Below the pieces are notes generated by a model. The model searched no databases. It was given only the letters and a program-made list of their open reading frames with translations, and had not been told where the DNA came from. The translations under genes and the position numbers were made by a program. A stretch of 64,000 bases of DNA from Nocardia sp. NBC_00403 (GTDB taxonomy: Bacteria; Actinomycetota; Actinomycetes; Mycobacteriales; Mycobacteriaceae), in assembly GCF_036046055.1 (NCBI RefSeq), contig NZ_CP107939.1:4960001-5024000 (forward strand), in the 5' to 3' direction. Positions 7,788-17,159 of the stretch are shown piece by piece. The stretch's first letter is position 1, and every line of letters starts with the position of its first letter.

Positions 7788-9482
7788 ATGACCTCGGATC
7801 GGTTGATCGCGGGACGGTATCGGATCACGGATCCGATCGGTACCGGTGCGATGGGGGTTGTGTGGCGGGGGACCGACGTCCGATTGCGCCGTACCGTCGC
7901 GGTGAAGCAACTGCTGCTCGCACCGGGTCTGTCCCGGTCGGCCGCCATCGAGGCCAGGCTGCGGGCGATGCGGGAGGGGCGGATCGCGGCCCGTCTGCAT
8001 CATCCCAATGCGATCACCGTTTTCGATGTCGCCGAAGAGGACGGCCAGCCGTGGCTGGTGATGGAGTACATGAACGCTCCGAGTCTGGCGGCCAAACTGT
8101 CCGGCAAGCGCACGCTCACGCCGATAGAGGTGGCCAAGATCGGCGCCCAGGCCGCCGGTGCCCTGGCCGCCGCGCACGACGCGGGCATCATGCACCGGGA
8201 CGTGAAGCCGGCGAATCTGCTTGTCGGCGATGACGGGACGGTGAAGATCACCGACTTCGGCATCTCCCGCGCGGTCGGAGATGTGACTGTCACTGCGACC
8301 GGTTTCCTGGCGGGCACACCTGCCTACTTGGCGCCGGAGGTGGCGCGCGGCGAGAATCCTGAGTCGGCCTCCGACGTGTTCGCGCTCGGTTCCACCCTGT
8401 ACGCGGCGGTCGAGGGTTCGCCACCGTTCGGCGAGGGCGACAACCCCTTGGCGGTGCTGCATGCGGTGGCGCGCGGGGAGATACCGCCGCCGAAGCAGGC
8501 CGGTGCGCTCGGACCGGTGCTGCTGCGACTGCTCGCGCCGACGATCGATGCGCGCCCCACCATGCGCGAGGCGCAGGAGGCCATGGAAGCCGTTGCCGCG
8601 GGGCGTATCCCGGCCTTGGCGTCGGCACCGGCATCGACGAAGACGCTGCCTGCTCCAGGAGCGGACGCGACGACGGTGCTGGCCGCCCCCGGCTCCGACG
8701 GTGTGGCCGTAGCGGGCAATGCCGCCGGGGCCACCGAGATGATCTCCGCCGCCGCAGCGTCGGGCGCGCCTGCCGTCGCCGCGGCCGCCGCACCGCCCGC
8801 GCCGCCGAGCCGCTCGGGTGGCACGCTGCCCGGCGGTTCCGGTGACGGTCAGTCGCGTGGGCGGTTGCTTGCCGTCACGGCTATCGCGGTCGTCGCGGTG
8901 CTCATCGTGGTCGGACTGATCGTGGCCTCGACCAACGGTGACGGCGCGGACGGCCCGACCGCCGCGCCGTCGACCGGTGCCGTCATCTCGGGCGCCGCGG
9001 AAAGCCCGGCGGACCCGTCGACGAACGCCGTGGGACCGGCTCAGCAGGAGCCGTCCGCCGCATCGCAGGCGACGACTCCCGCTGCCTCCTCGGCGTCGGT
9101 CACGCCGAGCCCATCGGTCAAACCGACCACCACCCGACCGCCGGCTACCACCATCACCACCACACCGTTCGGCCCGCCCACTGCCGAGCGGATCGCGCAA
9201 TTCATCCAGGGCTACTACGGAATGCTGCCCGGCAATGTGGGCGCCGCGTGGTCCCAGTTGTCGCCCGCCTATCAGGCTCAGACCGGCGGCTACGACGCCT
9301 ACGCCCGGTTCTGGGGTTCGGTCCGCTCGGTGAGCGTGGGTGCCGTCACACCGAACGGTGAGAACCGAGCGGTCGCTTCGCTGACCTATAACCTGAAGGA
9401 CGGCACGACCCCATCGGAGAACCGGTGGTTCCAGATCGCGTCGGACAATGGGCGACTGCTGATCGCGGCCTCTGGCACGTAG
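7788..9482 (+). CDS. Membrane-anchored Ser/Thr protein kinase (PknB class)
   Basis: Receptor-type eukaryotic-like kinase of 564 residues. The kinase domain spans about 10-270, with a glycine loop (IGTGAMGVVW), ATP-binding Lys40, catalytic HRDVKPAN at 136-143 (Asp138) and DFG at 156-158. Thr residues at 167-171 are probable autophosphorylation sites. A low-complexity juxtamembrane linker runs to about 355, one membrane helix covers about 359-380, then a Thr/Pro/Ser-rich extracellular linker. A C-terminal globular domain from about 465 resembles an NTF2-like sensor. The ribosome site is AGGAGGGG. Signal and targets are unknown. Confidence 0.95.
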   Translation: MTSDRLIAGRYRITDPIGTGAMGVVWRGTDVRLRRTVAVKQLLLAPGLSRSAAIEARLRAMREGRIAARLHHPNAITVFDVAEEDGQPWLVMEYMNAPSLAAKLSGKRTLTPIEVAKIGAQAAGALAAAHDAGIMHRDVKPANLLVGDDGTVKITDFGISRAVGDVTVTATGFLAGTPAYLAPEVARGENPESASDVFALGSTLYAAVEGSPPFGEGDNPLAVLHAVARGEIPPPKQAGALGPVLLRLLAPTIDARPTMREAQEAMEAVAAGRIPALASAPASTKTLPAPGADATTVLAAPGSDGVAVAGNAAGATEMISAAAASGAPAVAAAAAPPAPPSRSGGTLPGGSGDGQSRGRLLAVTAIAVVAVLIVVGLIVASTNGDGADGPTAAPSTGAVISGAAESPADPSTNAVGPAQQEPSAASQATTPAASSASVTPSPSVKPTTTRPPATTITTTPFGPPTAERIAQFIQGYYGMLPGNVGAAWSQLSPAYQAQTGGYDAYARFWGSVRSVSVGAVTPNGENRAVASLTYNLKDGTTPSENRWFQIASDNGRLLIAASGT

Positions 9483-9510
9483 TCGGCGACACGAAGGAGA
9501 CGTACCGCAG

Positions 9511-10224
9511 GTGACAGCGCGATCAGAACTGGCGGGTGTGCTGTGGGACATGGACGGCACGCTGCTGGATTCGGAGAAGCTGTGGGACATCGGTGTCCGT
9601 GAGCTGGCGCGCCGGCACGGCCACGAGATGACCCAGGACCTGCGGCATGCATTGATCGGCGCTTCGGGCCCCGATGCGCTGCGCATCATGTTCGACGGCC
9701 TCGGCATCGAGCACACCGCCGCCGCTGTGCGCGCCGCGGGCGAGTTCCTGGAGCGGCGGGTGACCGAGTTGATGACGGGCCCGATTCCGTGGCGTCCCGG
9801 CGCGAAAGACGCACTGGCTCTGGTGCGGACGGCGGGACTTGCCACGGCACTGGTCACCAACACCAAACGGTCGCTCACCGAATTCGGACTCGACACCCTC
9901 GGCCGTGACTTCTTCGACGAGTCGGTCTGCGGCGACGAGGTGGCCAACGGCAAGCCCGAACCCGACGTCTATCTGCGCGCCGCGGGGCTGCTCGGTGTCG
10001 ACCCGCGCAACTGCGTCGCCATCGAGGATTCGCCGACCGGCGCACGTGCGGCCCAGGCCGCGGGCTGCGCGGTGATCGTGATCCCGTGCGAGATTCCGGT
10101 GCCGCAGCTGCCGGGCCGCGTCTTCCGTGATTCACTGGTCGGGTTGACTCTCGGCGATCTGCACGACGCATTGCGCGTGCGCGACGCGATGGCGGCTTCG
10201 GCAGAATCCGGCCATCGGCGTTGA
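9511..10224 (+). CDS. HAD-superfamily hydrolase (beta-phosphoglucomutase-like)
   Basis: HAD phosphatase of 237 residues. Motif I is DMDGT with nucleophile Asp13 and acid Asp15; motif II is the Thr in LVTNT; motif III/IV appear as KPEPDVYL and AIEDSPTGARAA. The helical cap sits after motif I, as in beta-phosphoglucomutase and phosphoglycolate phosphatase-type enzymes. It has a GTG start with GAAGGAG upstream and lies 28 bp after the kinase gene, so the two may be cotranscribed. Substrate unknown. Confidence 0.9.
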   Translation: MTARSELAGVLWDMDGTLLDSEKLWDIGVRELARRHGHEMTQDLRHALIGASGPDALRIMFDGLGIEHTAAAVRAAGEFLERRVTELMTGPIPWRPGAKDALALVRTAGLATALVTNTKRSLTEFGLDTLGRDFFDESVCGDEVANGKPEPDVYLRAAGLLGVDPRNCVAIEDSPTGARAAQAAGCAVIVIPCEIPVPQLPGRVFRDSLVGLTLGDLHDALRVRDAMAASAESGHRR

Positions 10225-10416
10225 TCTTGTTCTGCGCCACAACAATTCGGTCGACGCCATTGTGACCGACAGGTATACACCGCCGATGCCGGGCGAGTCT
10301 CAGTGAGAGTTACTGTGCCGCAACACAAATGAGTGCTGTTCGGGGGTGTGACGGTAGTCACGGGCAATCTTTCCGAATCCCGGGCGTGTCTGCGAATGCT
10401 GCACCAAAATTACGCC

Positions 10417-11280
10417 ATGACAGCGACGGGAGTGCTGGATGAAATCGTCGATACGGCACGGTATTCGCTTGCGGATCCTGGGGGATCGTCCTGGCGGGAT
10501 ACGGTGGCGCGGGCGCGCGCGGAATTGGCCGAGGTCGGCTGCACTGTGCTGCGGGAATTCATCCGGCCGGAGCTGATCGAGACGCTGCGCGCGCAGGGGG
10601 AGGCGATAGCGCCCGAGGCGTATTACGAGGTCGAGCGGGTGAATGCGTACAACATTCCGCTGGATACCGAACTGCCGGAAGACCATCCGGGACGGATCGT
10701 GCTAACCCGCGGAAATGCGTTCGTGCCGCGCGATCGGATCCCGGTCGACGCACTGATCCACCGCCTCTACATCAGCGCGGTGTTCCAGCGGTTCGTCGCG
10801 GATTGTTTCGGGCTGGCCGAACTGCACGAATTCGCCGATCCGCTGGCCGGACTCTGTCTGAATGTCGTCGCGCCCGGAATGGCGCATCCGTGGCATTTCG
10901 ACACCAACGAATTCACCGTCAGCATGCTGACGCAGCCCGCCGAGACGGGCGGTGTCTTCGAGTATTGCCCCAATATCCGCTCGACCGAGACCGAGAACCT
11001 CGACAACGTGCGCGCCGTGCTCACCGGCGCGGGGGCACGGCTGATCCGGCGACTGGACTTGCGGCCCGGCGACCTGCAGCTGTTCAAGGGCCGCTTCTCG
11101 CTGCACCGGGTGTCGCCGGTCGAGGGCGGCACGCAACGACATTCGGCGATCTTCGCCTACACGAATCGTCCCGGCGTCATCGGCACCGTGGAGCGCACTC
11201 GCCAGCTGTTCGGGCGGGTGCTGCCCGACCACCTGGCCGCCGCGGCCGACGCCGTCCGAGGCGACCGATTGCTCGACTGA
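10417..11280 (+). CDS. 2-Oxoglutarate/Fe(II)-dependent oxygenase (putative hydroxylase)
   Basis: Double-stranded beta-helix oxygenase of about 287 residues from the ATG at 10417. The frame extends to a GTG at 10333, and an ATG at 10396 is also possible; none has a strong ribosome site. The iron ligands appear as WHFDTNEF (His160, Asp162) and a distal His230, with Arg241 placed to bind 2-oxoglutarate. The stretch around ETGGVFEYCPNIR is shared, as far as I recall, with the BesD/HalD group acting on free amino acids. The retained Asp argues for hydroxylation rather than halogenation. First gene of a three-gene operon with a methyltransferase and a carnitine-acyltransferase homologue. Confidence 0.8.
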   Translation: MTATGVLDEIVDTARYSLADPGGSSWRDTVARARAELAEVGCTVLREFIRPELIETLRAQGEAIAPEAYYEVERVNAYNIPLDTELPEDHPGRIVLTRGNAFVPRDRIPVDALIHRLYISAVFQRFVADCFGLAELHEFADPLAGLCLNVVAPGMAHPWHFDTNEFTVSMLTQPAETGGVFEYCPNIRSTETENLDNVRAVLTGAGARLIRRLDLRPGDLQLFKGRFSLHRVSPVEGGTQRHSAIFAYTNRPGVIGTVERTRQLFGRVLPDHLAAAADAVRGDRLLD

Positions 11281-11333
11281 GTACAACGACGCTGCCTGGG
11301 CAGTACATAGCTCGACCCGAGAGGAACGAACTA

Positions 11334-12167
11334 GTGTCAGTGCCGTTACACACGACCGGAAAAGCTTCCTTCGACGATATCTACACCCGTCCCGATCCCC
11401 GCGACTACTACGCCCGGATGGCCGAACTCGACTATCGGATTCCGGAACTGGCGAAACCGTTCTTCCAGCAACAGATTCGGGAGTATTGCGCCTCGGCGCG
11501 CGTGAGCACCCCGACGGTGCTCGACATCGGCTGTTCCTACGGCGTCAATGCGGCACTGCTGCGCCTGGACACCACCATCGGCGAACTCGCCGGGCACTAC
11601 CGGCGGGCCGAAGGCGACCAGACCGCGCTCATCGCCCGCGATCGAGCCCGGCTGGCCGCGCAGGACCGGCTGCCCGATGTTCGCTTCATCGGCATGGATG
11701 TCGCTCACCCCGCCCTGTCCTACGCCAACGCCGCCGGATTCCTGCACGACACCGTGCACGCCGACCTGGAGGCCACGGACCCGACCGAGCAGCAGCGAGC
11801 CATCCTGGCGACTGCGGATATCGTCGTGTCCACCGGCTGTGTCGGTTACGTGACCGAAAAAACATTGTCCCGGGTTGCGCTCGCGCACCCACACCGGCGG
11901 CCGTGGATGGCACACTTCGTCTTGCGCATGTTCAGCTTCGAGCCGATGGCCGCGGAGCTTGCCGCGCTCGGCTACCGCACCGAGCAGGCGCCCGGCATCT
12001 TCGAGCAACGCAGGTTCGCCTCCGACGCCGAACGCACGCAGGTGCTGAATACCCTGTCCGACAATGGCATCGACACCACCGATCGCGAAACCGAAGGCTG
12101 GCTCTACGCCAACCTGTACCTCTCCCGCCCGCTGACCGAACACGCCGACCCCGAGGAACTGCATTGA
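11334..12167 (+). CDS. Class I SAM-dependent methyltransferase
   Basis: Protein of 277 residues with SAM-binding motif I VLDIGCSYGVNAALL at 62-76. An acidic residue follows in the next strand region (FIGMDVAHPAL), and ADIVVSTGCVGYVTEK occupies the post-motif position. GTG start at 11334 with GAGAGGAAC upstream. The stop overlaps the start of the acyltransferase gene by four bases (TTGA), indicating translational coupling. The acceptor is not identifiable by motif; from the operon partners, an amino acid or hydroxy amino acid amine is a reasonable guess. Confidence 0.8.
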   Translation: MSVPLHTTGKASFDDIYTRPDPRDYYARMAELDYRIPELAKPFFQQQIREYCASARVSTPTVLDIGCSYGVNAALLRLDTTIGELAGHYRRAEGDQTALIARDRARLAAQDRLPDVRFIGMDVAHPALSYANAAGFLHDTVHADLEATDPTEQQRAILATADIVVSTGCVGYVTEKTLSRVALAHPHRRPWMAHFVLRMFSFEPMAAELAALGYRTEQAPGIFEQRRFASDAERTQVLNTLSDNGIDTTDRETEGWLYANLYLSRPLTEHADPEELH

Positions 12168-13978
12168 GTCAACGCACCTTCGCCGCCGACGAACACCTGC
12201 CCCGGGTGCCGCTGCCGACGCTGGAGGACAGCTGCACCCGATTCCTGGAATGGTGCGCACCGCTGCTGACCGCCGATGAAATCACCACCACCGAGGCGGC
12301 CGTCGCCGACCTGCTGGCCGCGGACGGCCCCGGCCGGACTCTGCACGCCGCACTGGCGGAATACGACGCGACCCCTGGCGTCGGGAGCTGGCTGGATCTG
12401 TTCTGGCCGTCGCGCTACCTCGGCAGGCGCGATCGAATCGCCTTGAACGCCAACTTCTTCTTCCTCTTCCGCGACGACACCCCGTTGGCCACCTCGACCG
12501 CTCCCGACCAGGTGGAGCGCGCGGCGGGGATCGTCGCGGCCGCCGTCGACTACAAGCTGGCGCTGGACGCCGAGGACGTCCCGCCCGCCACCCAGCGTGG
12601 GCAGTTGCTGACGATGTGGCAGCACAAATACCTGTTCTCCGAGACGCGGATTCCCGGCGCGGAACAGGATTCCGTGCGGGTGCCCTACAGCGCGGAATGG
12701 CCGGGGCCGTCGCAGGCCGGGCACATCGTCGTGTTCTTCCGCGGGAGCATGTTCCGGATGGAAGTGATCGGGCCCGACGGCGCGCCCTACTCGCTCGACG
12801 ACCTCGCCGACGGTCTGCGCGCGGTATTGAAGGCCGGTGCGCGCTCGGCCCGCACCGACACCGCGGTCGGGCATCTGACCACCAAAGCGCGTGCCGAATG
12901 GGCGGCGAGCAGACAAGAGTTGCGCGCCGAACCGTCCAACATCGCGGCGCTGGACACCATCGAGACCGCATTGTTCTGCCTGTGTCTGGAGGACTTCACC
13001 CCACGCGACGAATTGCAGGCCTGCGATCAGCTGCTGCATGGCGACAGCGCCAACAGGTGGTTCGACAAGGCCGTGTCGTTCATTGTCTTCGGCGACGGGC
13101 AGGCCGGCATCAATATCGAGCACTGCGGGTTGGACGGCACCACCATCCTGTCGTTCGTGGACACGCTGCTGGAAAAGCCCACGCAAGAGCATGCCGACCG
13201 GTCCGGCGCACAGCCGCAGGGGCTGCCCCCGGTCGAACCGATCGAGTTCGTGCTCGATGCTGCCCAGCGCAGCGATATCGCGGCGGCGGGAGCGGCCTTC
13301 GCTCGGTATGCGGCCGAGAACGCCACCACCACAGTCACTTTCGAGAACTTCGGCACCGCGCGGGCCAAGCAGCTCGGCATCTCGCCGGATGCCTTCGCGC
13401 AGTTGAGCTATCAGCTGGCCCACCGTCGCAGCAAAGGTGTCACCGGCGCCACCTACGAATCCATCGCGACGCGCCAATACCGCAACGGCCGCACCGAGGC
13501 GATGCGGGTAGTGACCCCACAGCTGGTGGCCTTCGTCGACGCCATGCAGGATCCCGCGGCCGCTCCCGCCGACCGGGTGACCGCGGCACGGGCCGCGGCG
13601 ACCGCACACGTCGAGCGGGCCAAACAGTGCCAGGCAGGGGACGCGCCCGAACAGCACCTCTGGGAGCTGCAGTGGATTCAACGCCGCCGCGGAGCCGAGC
13701 TCGGCGTCGAAGCGCCGATCCCGCTCTACGACAGCCCGGGCTGGACGATCATGCGCGACGACTATCTGAGCACCAGCTCGGCGCCGTCGGTCAACATCCG
13801 CTACTTCGGATTCGGGTCCACCAGTCCCAAGTGCATCGGCGTCGCATACGTGCTGCTGCCGGACCGGTGGAATCTGTACCTCGCGACGCCGCGCGCGGTC
13901 GCGAACGAGATGCATGTGTTCGCCGACCATCTGCGCACGGCTGTCGCTGATCTCGAGGCGCTGCTCTCGGGCGCGTGA
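12164..13978 (+). CDS. Choline/carnitine O-acyltransferase family protein
   Basis: Protein of 604 residues resembling carnitine/choline acyltransferases, which move acyl groups between CoA and the hydroxyl of carnitine or choline. The N-terminus has the family start (LPRVPLPTLEDS). The catalytic His is at residue 320 in GINIEHCGLDGTTI, matching the HxxxDG active-site motif. The C-terminal SSAPSVNIRYFGFGSTSP fits the substrate-binding strand region. TTG start at 12164 overlaps the methyltransferase stop. Such proteins are rare in bacteria. Acceptor inferred to be a product of the two upstream enzymes rather than host carnitine. Confidence 0.87.
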   Translation: MSQRTFAADEHLPRVPLPTLEDSCTRFLEWCAPLLTADEITTTEAAVADLLAADGPGRTLHAALAEYDATPGVGSWLDLFWPSRYLGRRDRIALNANFFFLFRDDTPLATSTAPDQVERAAGIVAAAVDYKLALDAEDVPPATQRGQLLTMWQHKYLFSETRIPGAEQDSVRVPYSAEWPGPSQAGHIVVFFRGSMFRMEVIGPDGAPYSLDDLADGLRAVLKAGARSARTDTAVGHLTTKARAEWAASRQELRAEPSNIAALDTIETALFCLCLEDFTPRDELQACDQLLHGDSANRWFDKAVSFIVFGDGQAGINIEHCGLDGTTILSFVDTLLEKPTQEHADRSGAQPQGLPPVEPIEFVLDAAQRSDIAAAGAAFARYAAENATTTVTFENFGTARAKQLGISPDAFAQLSYQLAHRRSKGVTGATYESIATRQYRNGRTEAMRVVTPQLVAFVDAMQDPAAAPADRVTAARAAATAHVERAKQCQAGDAPEQHLWELQWIQRRRGAELGVEAPIPLYDSPGWTIMRDDYLSTSSAPSVNIRYFGFGSTSPKCIGVAYVLLPDRWNLYLATPRAVANEMHVFADHLRTAVADLEALLSGA

Positions 13979-13996
13979 TCAGGCAGTTCCGATACA

Positions 13997-14022
13997 CCGG
14001 CCGTCGTGGTTGCGGCGGCCGG
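13997..14022 (+). terminator. Terminator-like hairpin after the acyltransferase operon
   Basis: A 10-bp stem with one G:T pair (13997-14006 with 14013-14022) and a 6-nt loop begins 18 nt after the acyltransferase stop. It closes the three-gene operon before hisE. Confidence 0.5.
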
Positions 14023-14182
14023 ACCTCATCGGTGGCATGTGCACGCGGATGACGGGTTCGGCTGGCCGTCGCCGCCGGTGTCCTGCCGGGCAGGTGGTGG
14101 TCGGCGGAGATGGCAGGTGGCGTAGCGGTGCGTGCGGACCGCAGCAACAGGCCCGCATGCGGGTCTGAAAGAATGACCTCTC

Positions 14183-14446
14183 GTGAAGAACTTCGAAACC
14201 CTGTTCGCCGAGCTCCAGGATCGTGCAGTCACCCGCCCCGAGGGGTCTGGGACTGTCGCTGCGCTGGACGCAGGCGTGCATAGCCAGGGCAAGAAGGTGC
14301 TCGAGGAAGCCGGTGAAGTGTGGCTCGCCGCCGAGCACGAGAGCGACGAGTCGCTCGCGGAGGAGATCTCGCAACTGCTCTATTGGGTCCAGGTGCTGAT
14401 GGTCGGCCGCGGATTGAAGCTCGAAGACGTGTACCGACATCTGTGA
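14183..14446 (+). CDS. hisE: Phosphoribosyl-ATP pyrophosphohydrolase
   Basis: HisE, 87 residues, removes pyrophosphate from phosphoribosyl-ATP in the second step of histidine synthesis. The all-helical MazG-like fold shows the metal-binding Glu cluster in [14 protein letters not shown] and [15 protein letters not shown] start at 14183 with only a weak ribosome site. hisG follows 48 bp downstream, the pairing usual in mycolic-acid actinomycetes. Confidence 0.95.
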   Translation: MKNFETLFAELQDRAVTRPEGSGTVAALDAGVHSQGKKVLEEAGEVWLAAEHESDESLAEEISQLLYWVQVLMVGRGLKLEDVYRHL

Positions 14447-14494
14447 CGGTCGCCGGATTCCGTAGTTTCTCCCTTCCGAAAGGACACCCTCCCC

Positions 14495-15346
14495 ATGCTG
14501 CGCGTCGCAGTCCCCAATAAAGGCGCCCTGTCCGAATCCGCCACCTCGATCCTGTCCGAGGCCGGCTACCGCAAGCGCACCGATTCCCGCGACCTGACCG
14601 TCCTCGATCCGGCCAACCAGGTGGAGTTCTTCTTCCTGCGACCCAAGGACATCGCCATCTACGTCGGGTCGGGCGAGCTCGACCTCGGCATCACCGGTCG
14701 CGACCTCGCGCTGGATTCCGGTGCCACCGTCCAGGAACGGCTCTCGCTCGGCTTCGGCCGCTCCACCTTCCGCTATGCCGCCCCGGCCGGTCGCGAATGG
14801 AAGGTCGAGGACCTCTACGACAAGCGCATCGCCACCTCCTACCCGAACCTGGTACTCAGTGATCTGCGTGCACGCGGCATCGAGGCCGAGGTGATCCGCC
14901 TCGACGGCGCGGTCGAGATCTCCATCCAGCTCGGCGTCGCCGACGCCATCGCCGATGTGGTCGGCTCTGGGCGCACGCTGCGTCAGCACAATCTGGTCGC
15001 GTTCGGTGAGACGCTGTGCGATTCGGAGGGCGTGCTGATCGAACGGACCGGCTCCGATCAGAAGGACCGCGCCCGCAACCAGCTCATCGCGCGCGTTCAG
15101 GGCGTGGTGTTCGCACAGCAGTACCTGATGCTGGATTACGACTGCCCGAAGGAGCTCCTGGACGCCGCGGTACAGATCACCCCGGGTCTGGAGTCGCCGA
15201 CGGTCTCGCCGCTGACCGATCCCGGCTGGGTCGCTGTCCGTGCCCTGGTGCCGCGCAAACAAGGCAACGAGGTCATGGATCAGCTTGCCGAGTTGGGTGC
15301 CAAGGCGATTCTCGCCACCGATATCCGCTCCTGCCGCGCCTTCTGA
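14495..15346 (+). CDS. hisG: ATP phosphoribosyltransferase
   Basis: HisG, 283 residues, condenses ATP with PRPP in the first, feedback-controlled step of histidine synthesis. [14 protein letters not shown] opens the periplasmic-binding-like catalytic fold, and the PRPP loop appears as [13 protein letters not shown]. The length shows the long form with a C-terminal PII-like regulatory domain (from about 212), which binds histidine. The ribosome site GAAAGGA precedes the ATG. Confidence 0.96.
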   Translation: MLRVAVPNKGALSESATSILSEAGYRKRTDSRDLTVLDPANQVEFFFLRPKDIAIYVGSGELDLGITGRDLALDSGATVQERLSLGFGRSTFRYAAPAGREWKVEDLYDKRIATSYPNLVLSDLRARGIEAEVIRLDGAVEISIQLGVADAIADVVGSGRTLRQHNLVAFGETLCDSEGVLIERTGSDQKDRARNQLIARVQGVVFAQQYLMLDYDCPKELLDAAVQITPGLESPTVSPLTDPGWVAVRALVPRKQGNEVMDQLAELGAKAILATDIRSCRAF

Positions 15347-15613
15347 GGCGCCTCGGCGGGTGGCGGGTGCTTTGTCTGGTCGTGTTTGCTGCCCGAGAAC
15401 GGCCGATGCGCGCGATTTCATCGCTATGGCATCGGCCGTTCGGCGCGTCTGAGTTGCCGAGTGTTCGGGCGGCCGCGAGCGGGTGTCCTACCCATGAACA
15501 CGGTCGGTTTGTCTTGTCCGGGTGATTAATTCACGTCGAGCGCAACCGGTGTGCTGCCTCGTCGAACGTTGCTACTGTGCGGCCTCTCGATGAGGAAACG
15601 CAAGGAGCACATC

Positions 15614-15748
15614 GTGTCACAGACACCGCCTGAGGAACGTTCGGGCAGCACATTCGCGTGGAGTGAGGACTGGCTGGCGGCAATTGTCGGACTCGCCCTC
15701 ATTGCGCTGGTTCTCGTCGGCGTCATCCCGGATTGGCTGGTGCCGTGA
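15614..15748 (+). CDS. 44-residue single-helix membrane protein coupled to YeiH
   Basis: Small protein with GTG start at 15614 and the strong ribosome site CAAGGAGCACATC. A hydrophilic N-terminus ending in WSEDW is followed by one hydrophobic helix (about residues 20-38). Its stop overlaps the start of the downstream YeiH-type transporter by ATGA. In longer members of the transporter family I recall a similar SEDW-plus-helix segment at the N-terminus, so this looks like the first helix split off as its own cistron. Real gene likely; split interpretation is inference. Confidence 0.7.
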   Translation: MSQTPPEERSGSTFAWSEDWLAAIVGLALIALVLVGVIPDWLVP

Positions 15749-16998
15749 TGTCGGAGACCGATGCGGAAGTACCCGCGGTAGCCGAGGCTGACAATACGAT
15801 CGACACCGAGCAGCCGGCGGCGACAACCGATGCCGCTGCGCAGTCGGACGTCGATGCTCGTGCGCAGTCGGACACCGATGTGCCAGTGCGGTCGGAAACC
15901 GCTGCGCTGCAGGCGATCGCCCGCCCGACGGTGACGGAGGTGGTGGTAGGCATTGCCGTCGTCATCCTGCTCGGTGCGCTGACCCGCTACTTCGACACCC
16001 ATGTGCCGCGCTGGGCTGTCGACACTCCGCTGCAGCGGGTCGCCAGGTCGATCGAGTTCCCGGTCTACGCGATCGGCATCGGCCTGCTCGGCAATGGGGT
16101 ACTCGCCGAACTCGACTTGCGCGAACGGCTTTCGGCCGGCTTCCGCACCGAGTTCTTCATCAAGACCGGTGTGGTATTGCTCGGCGCATCGATCAACCTG
16201 AAGATTCTGGTGACCGCCGCGGGTCCGTCGATACTGCAGGCGCTGCTGCTGATCACCTCGGTGTTCGCCTTCACCTGGTGGCTCGGCGGTCGCCTCGGGC
16301 TCGACGACAAGCTGCGCGCCCTGCTGTCGTCCGCGGTGTCGATCTGCGGCGTCAGCGCGGCGATCGCGGCCGCGGGCGCGGTGCAGGCCCGACGTGAGCA
16401 GATCGCCTACGCCGCGTCGCTGGTGATCATTTTCGCGCTGCCCTCGATCTTCGTATTGCCGTGGCTCGCTGATGTTTTCGGGCTGCCCGACGCCGTAGCC
16501 GGAGCGTGGATCGGCGGCAATATCGACACCACCGCTGCCGTCGCCGCCTCCGGCGCCATCGCGGGGGAGAAGGCGTTACAGATCGCCACCATCGTGAAGA
16601 CCACCCAGAACGCGCTGATCGGCATTGTCGCGATCGCGCTGACCGCCTACTTCACCCTGCGGGTCGAGCGGAGCGCGGGCGCGGCGCGGCCGTCGCTCGG
16701 GCAGTTTTGGGAGCGGTTCCCGAAGTTCGTGATCGGCTTCGTGGCCGCCTCCGTCATCGGTACTCTCTACCTACAGTCGGTGGACAAAAAGGCCGGCGCG
16801 GCCCACATCGCGATCATCAACGACCTGCGCACCTGGTTTCTGATCTTCGCGTTCGTTTCCATCGGCCTGGAGTTCTCGCTACGCGGCCTGCGCGAGGCGG
16901 GCTGGCGCCCGATTGTGGTCTTCGGTTCGGCTGTCGTGGTGAATCTTCTTGTCGGCCTCGGCCTTTCGGTGCTGCTGTTCCACAACTTCACGGTTTGA
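15748..16998 (+). CDS. YeiH/PSE-family putative sulfate exporter
   Basis: Polytopic membrane protein of 416 residues, UPF0324 (conserved hypothetical 698) family. After a hydrophilic acidic N-terminus of about 60 residues it has roughly nine to ten helices. Family segments such as FFIKTGVVLLGASINL, SSAVSICGVSAAIAAAGA and WIGGNIDTTAAVAASGA are visible. Members are proposed sulfate or taurine-derived sulfite exporters, but function is weakly established. Start taken as the ATG overlapping the 44-residue ORF's stop. M. tuberculosis has a membrane protein at the same place (Rv2120c). Confidence 0.88.
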   Translation: MSETDAEVPAVAEADNTIDTEQPAATTDAAAQSDVDARAQSDTDVPVRSETAALQAIARPTVTEVVVGIAVVILLGALTRYFDTHVPRWAVDTPLQRVARSIEFPVYAIGIGLLGNGVLAELDLRERLSAGFRTEFFIKTGVVLLGASINLKILVTAAGPSILQALLLITSVFAFTWWLGGRLGLDDKLRALLSSAVSICGVSAAIAAAGAVQARREQIAYAASLVIIFALPSIFVLPWLADVFGLPDAVAGAWIGGNIDTTAAVAASGAIAGEKALQIATIVKTTQNALIGIVAIALTAYFTLRVERSAGAARPSLGQFWERFPKFVIGFVAASVIGTLYLQSVDKKAGAAHIAIINDLRTWFLIFAFVSIGLEFSLRGLREAGWRPIVVFGSAVVVNLLVGLGLSVLLFHNFTV

Positions 16999-17159
16999 CC
17001 GGCGCGTGCCGCATCCACACGTTGGTGGGTGCGGCGCGGTGACCAGCGTCGATTGCTCACGAAATGTTAACGATTCGTTCCCGATACTGGATGACGAAAG
17101 TGTCGGAAGATGTCTGGGGCGCCGTGGTGCCACAGCGTTATGACTATCGGAGGACAGTG

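Noticed and set aside
7416..9953. 845-codon minus-strand open frame
   Set aside because: Antisense to the Ser/Thr kinase and HAD genes; sequence is Arg/Gly low complexity with no family motif.
10803..11333. N-terminal extension of the methyltransferase frame back to 10803
   Set aside because: Overlaps the oxygenase gene in another frame; the GTG at 11334 has the ribosome site and matches the domain start.
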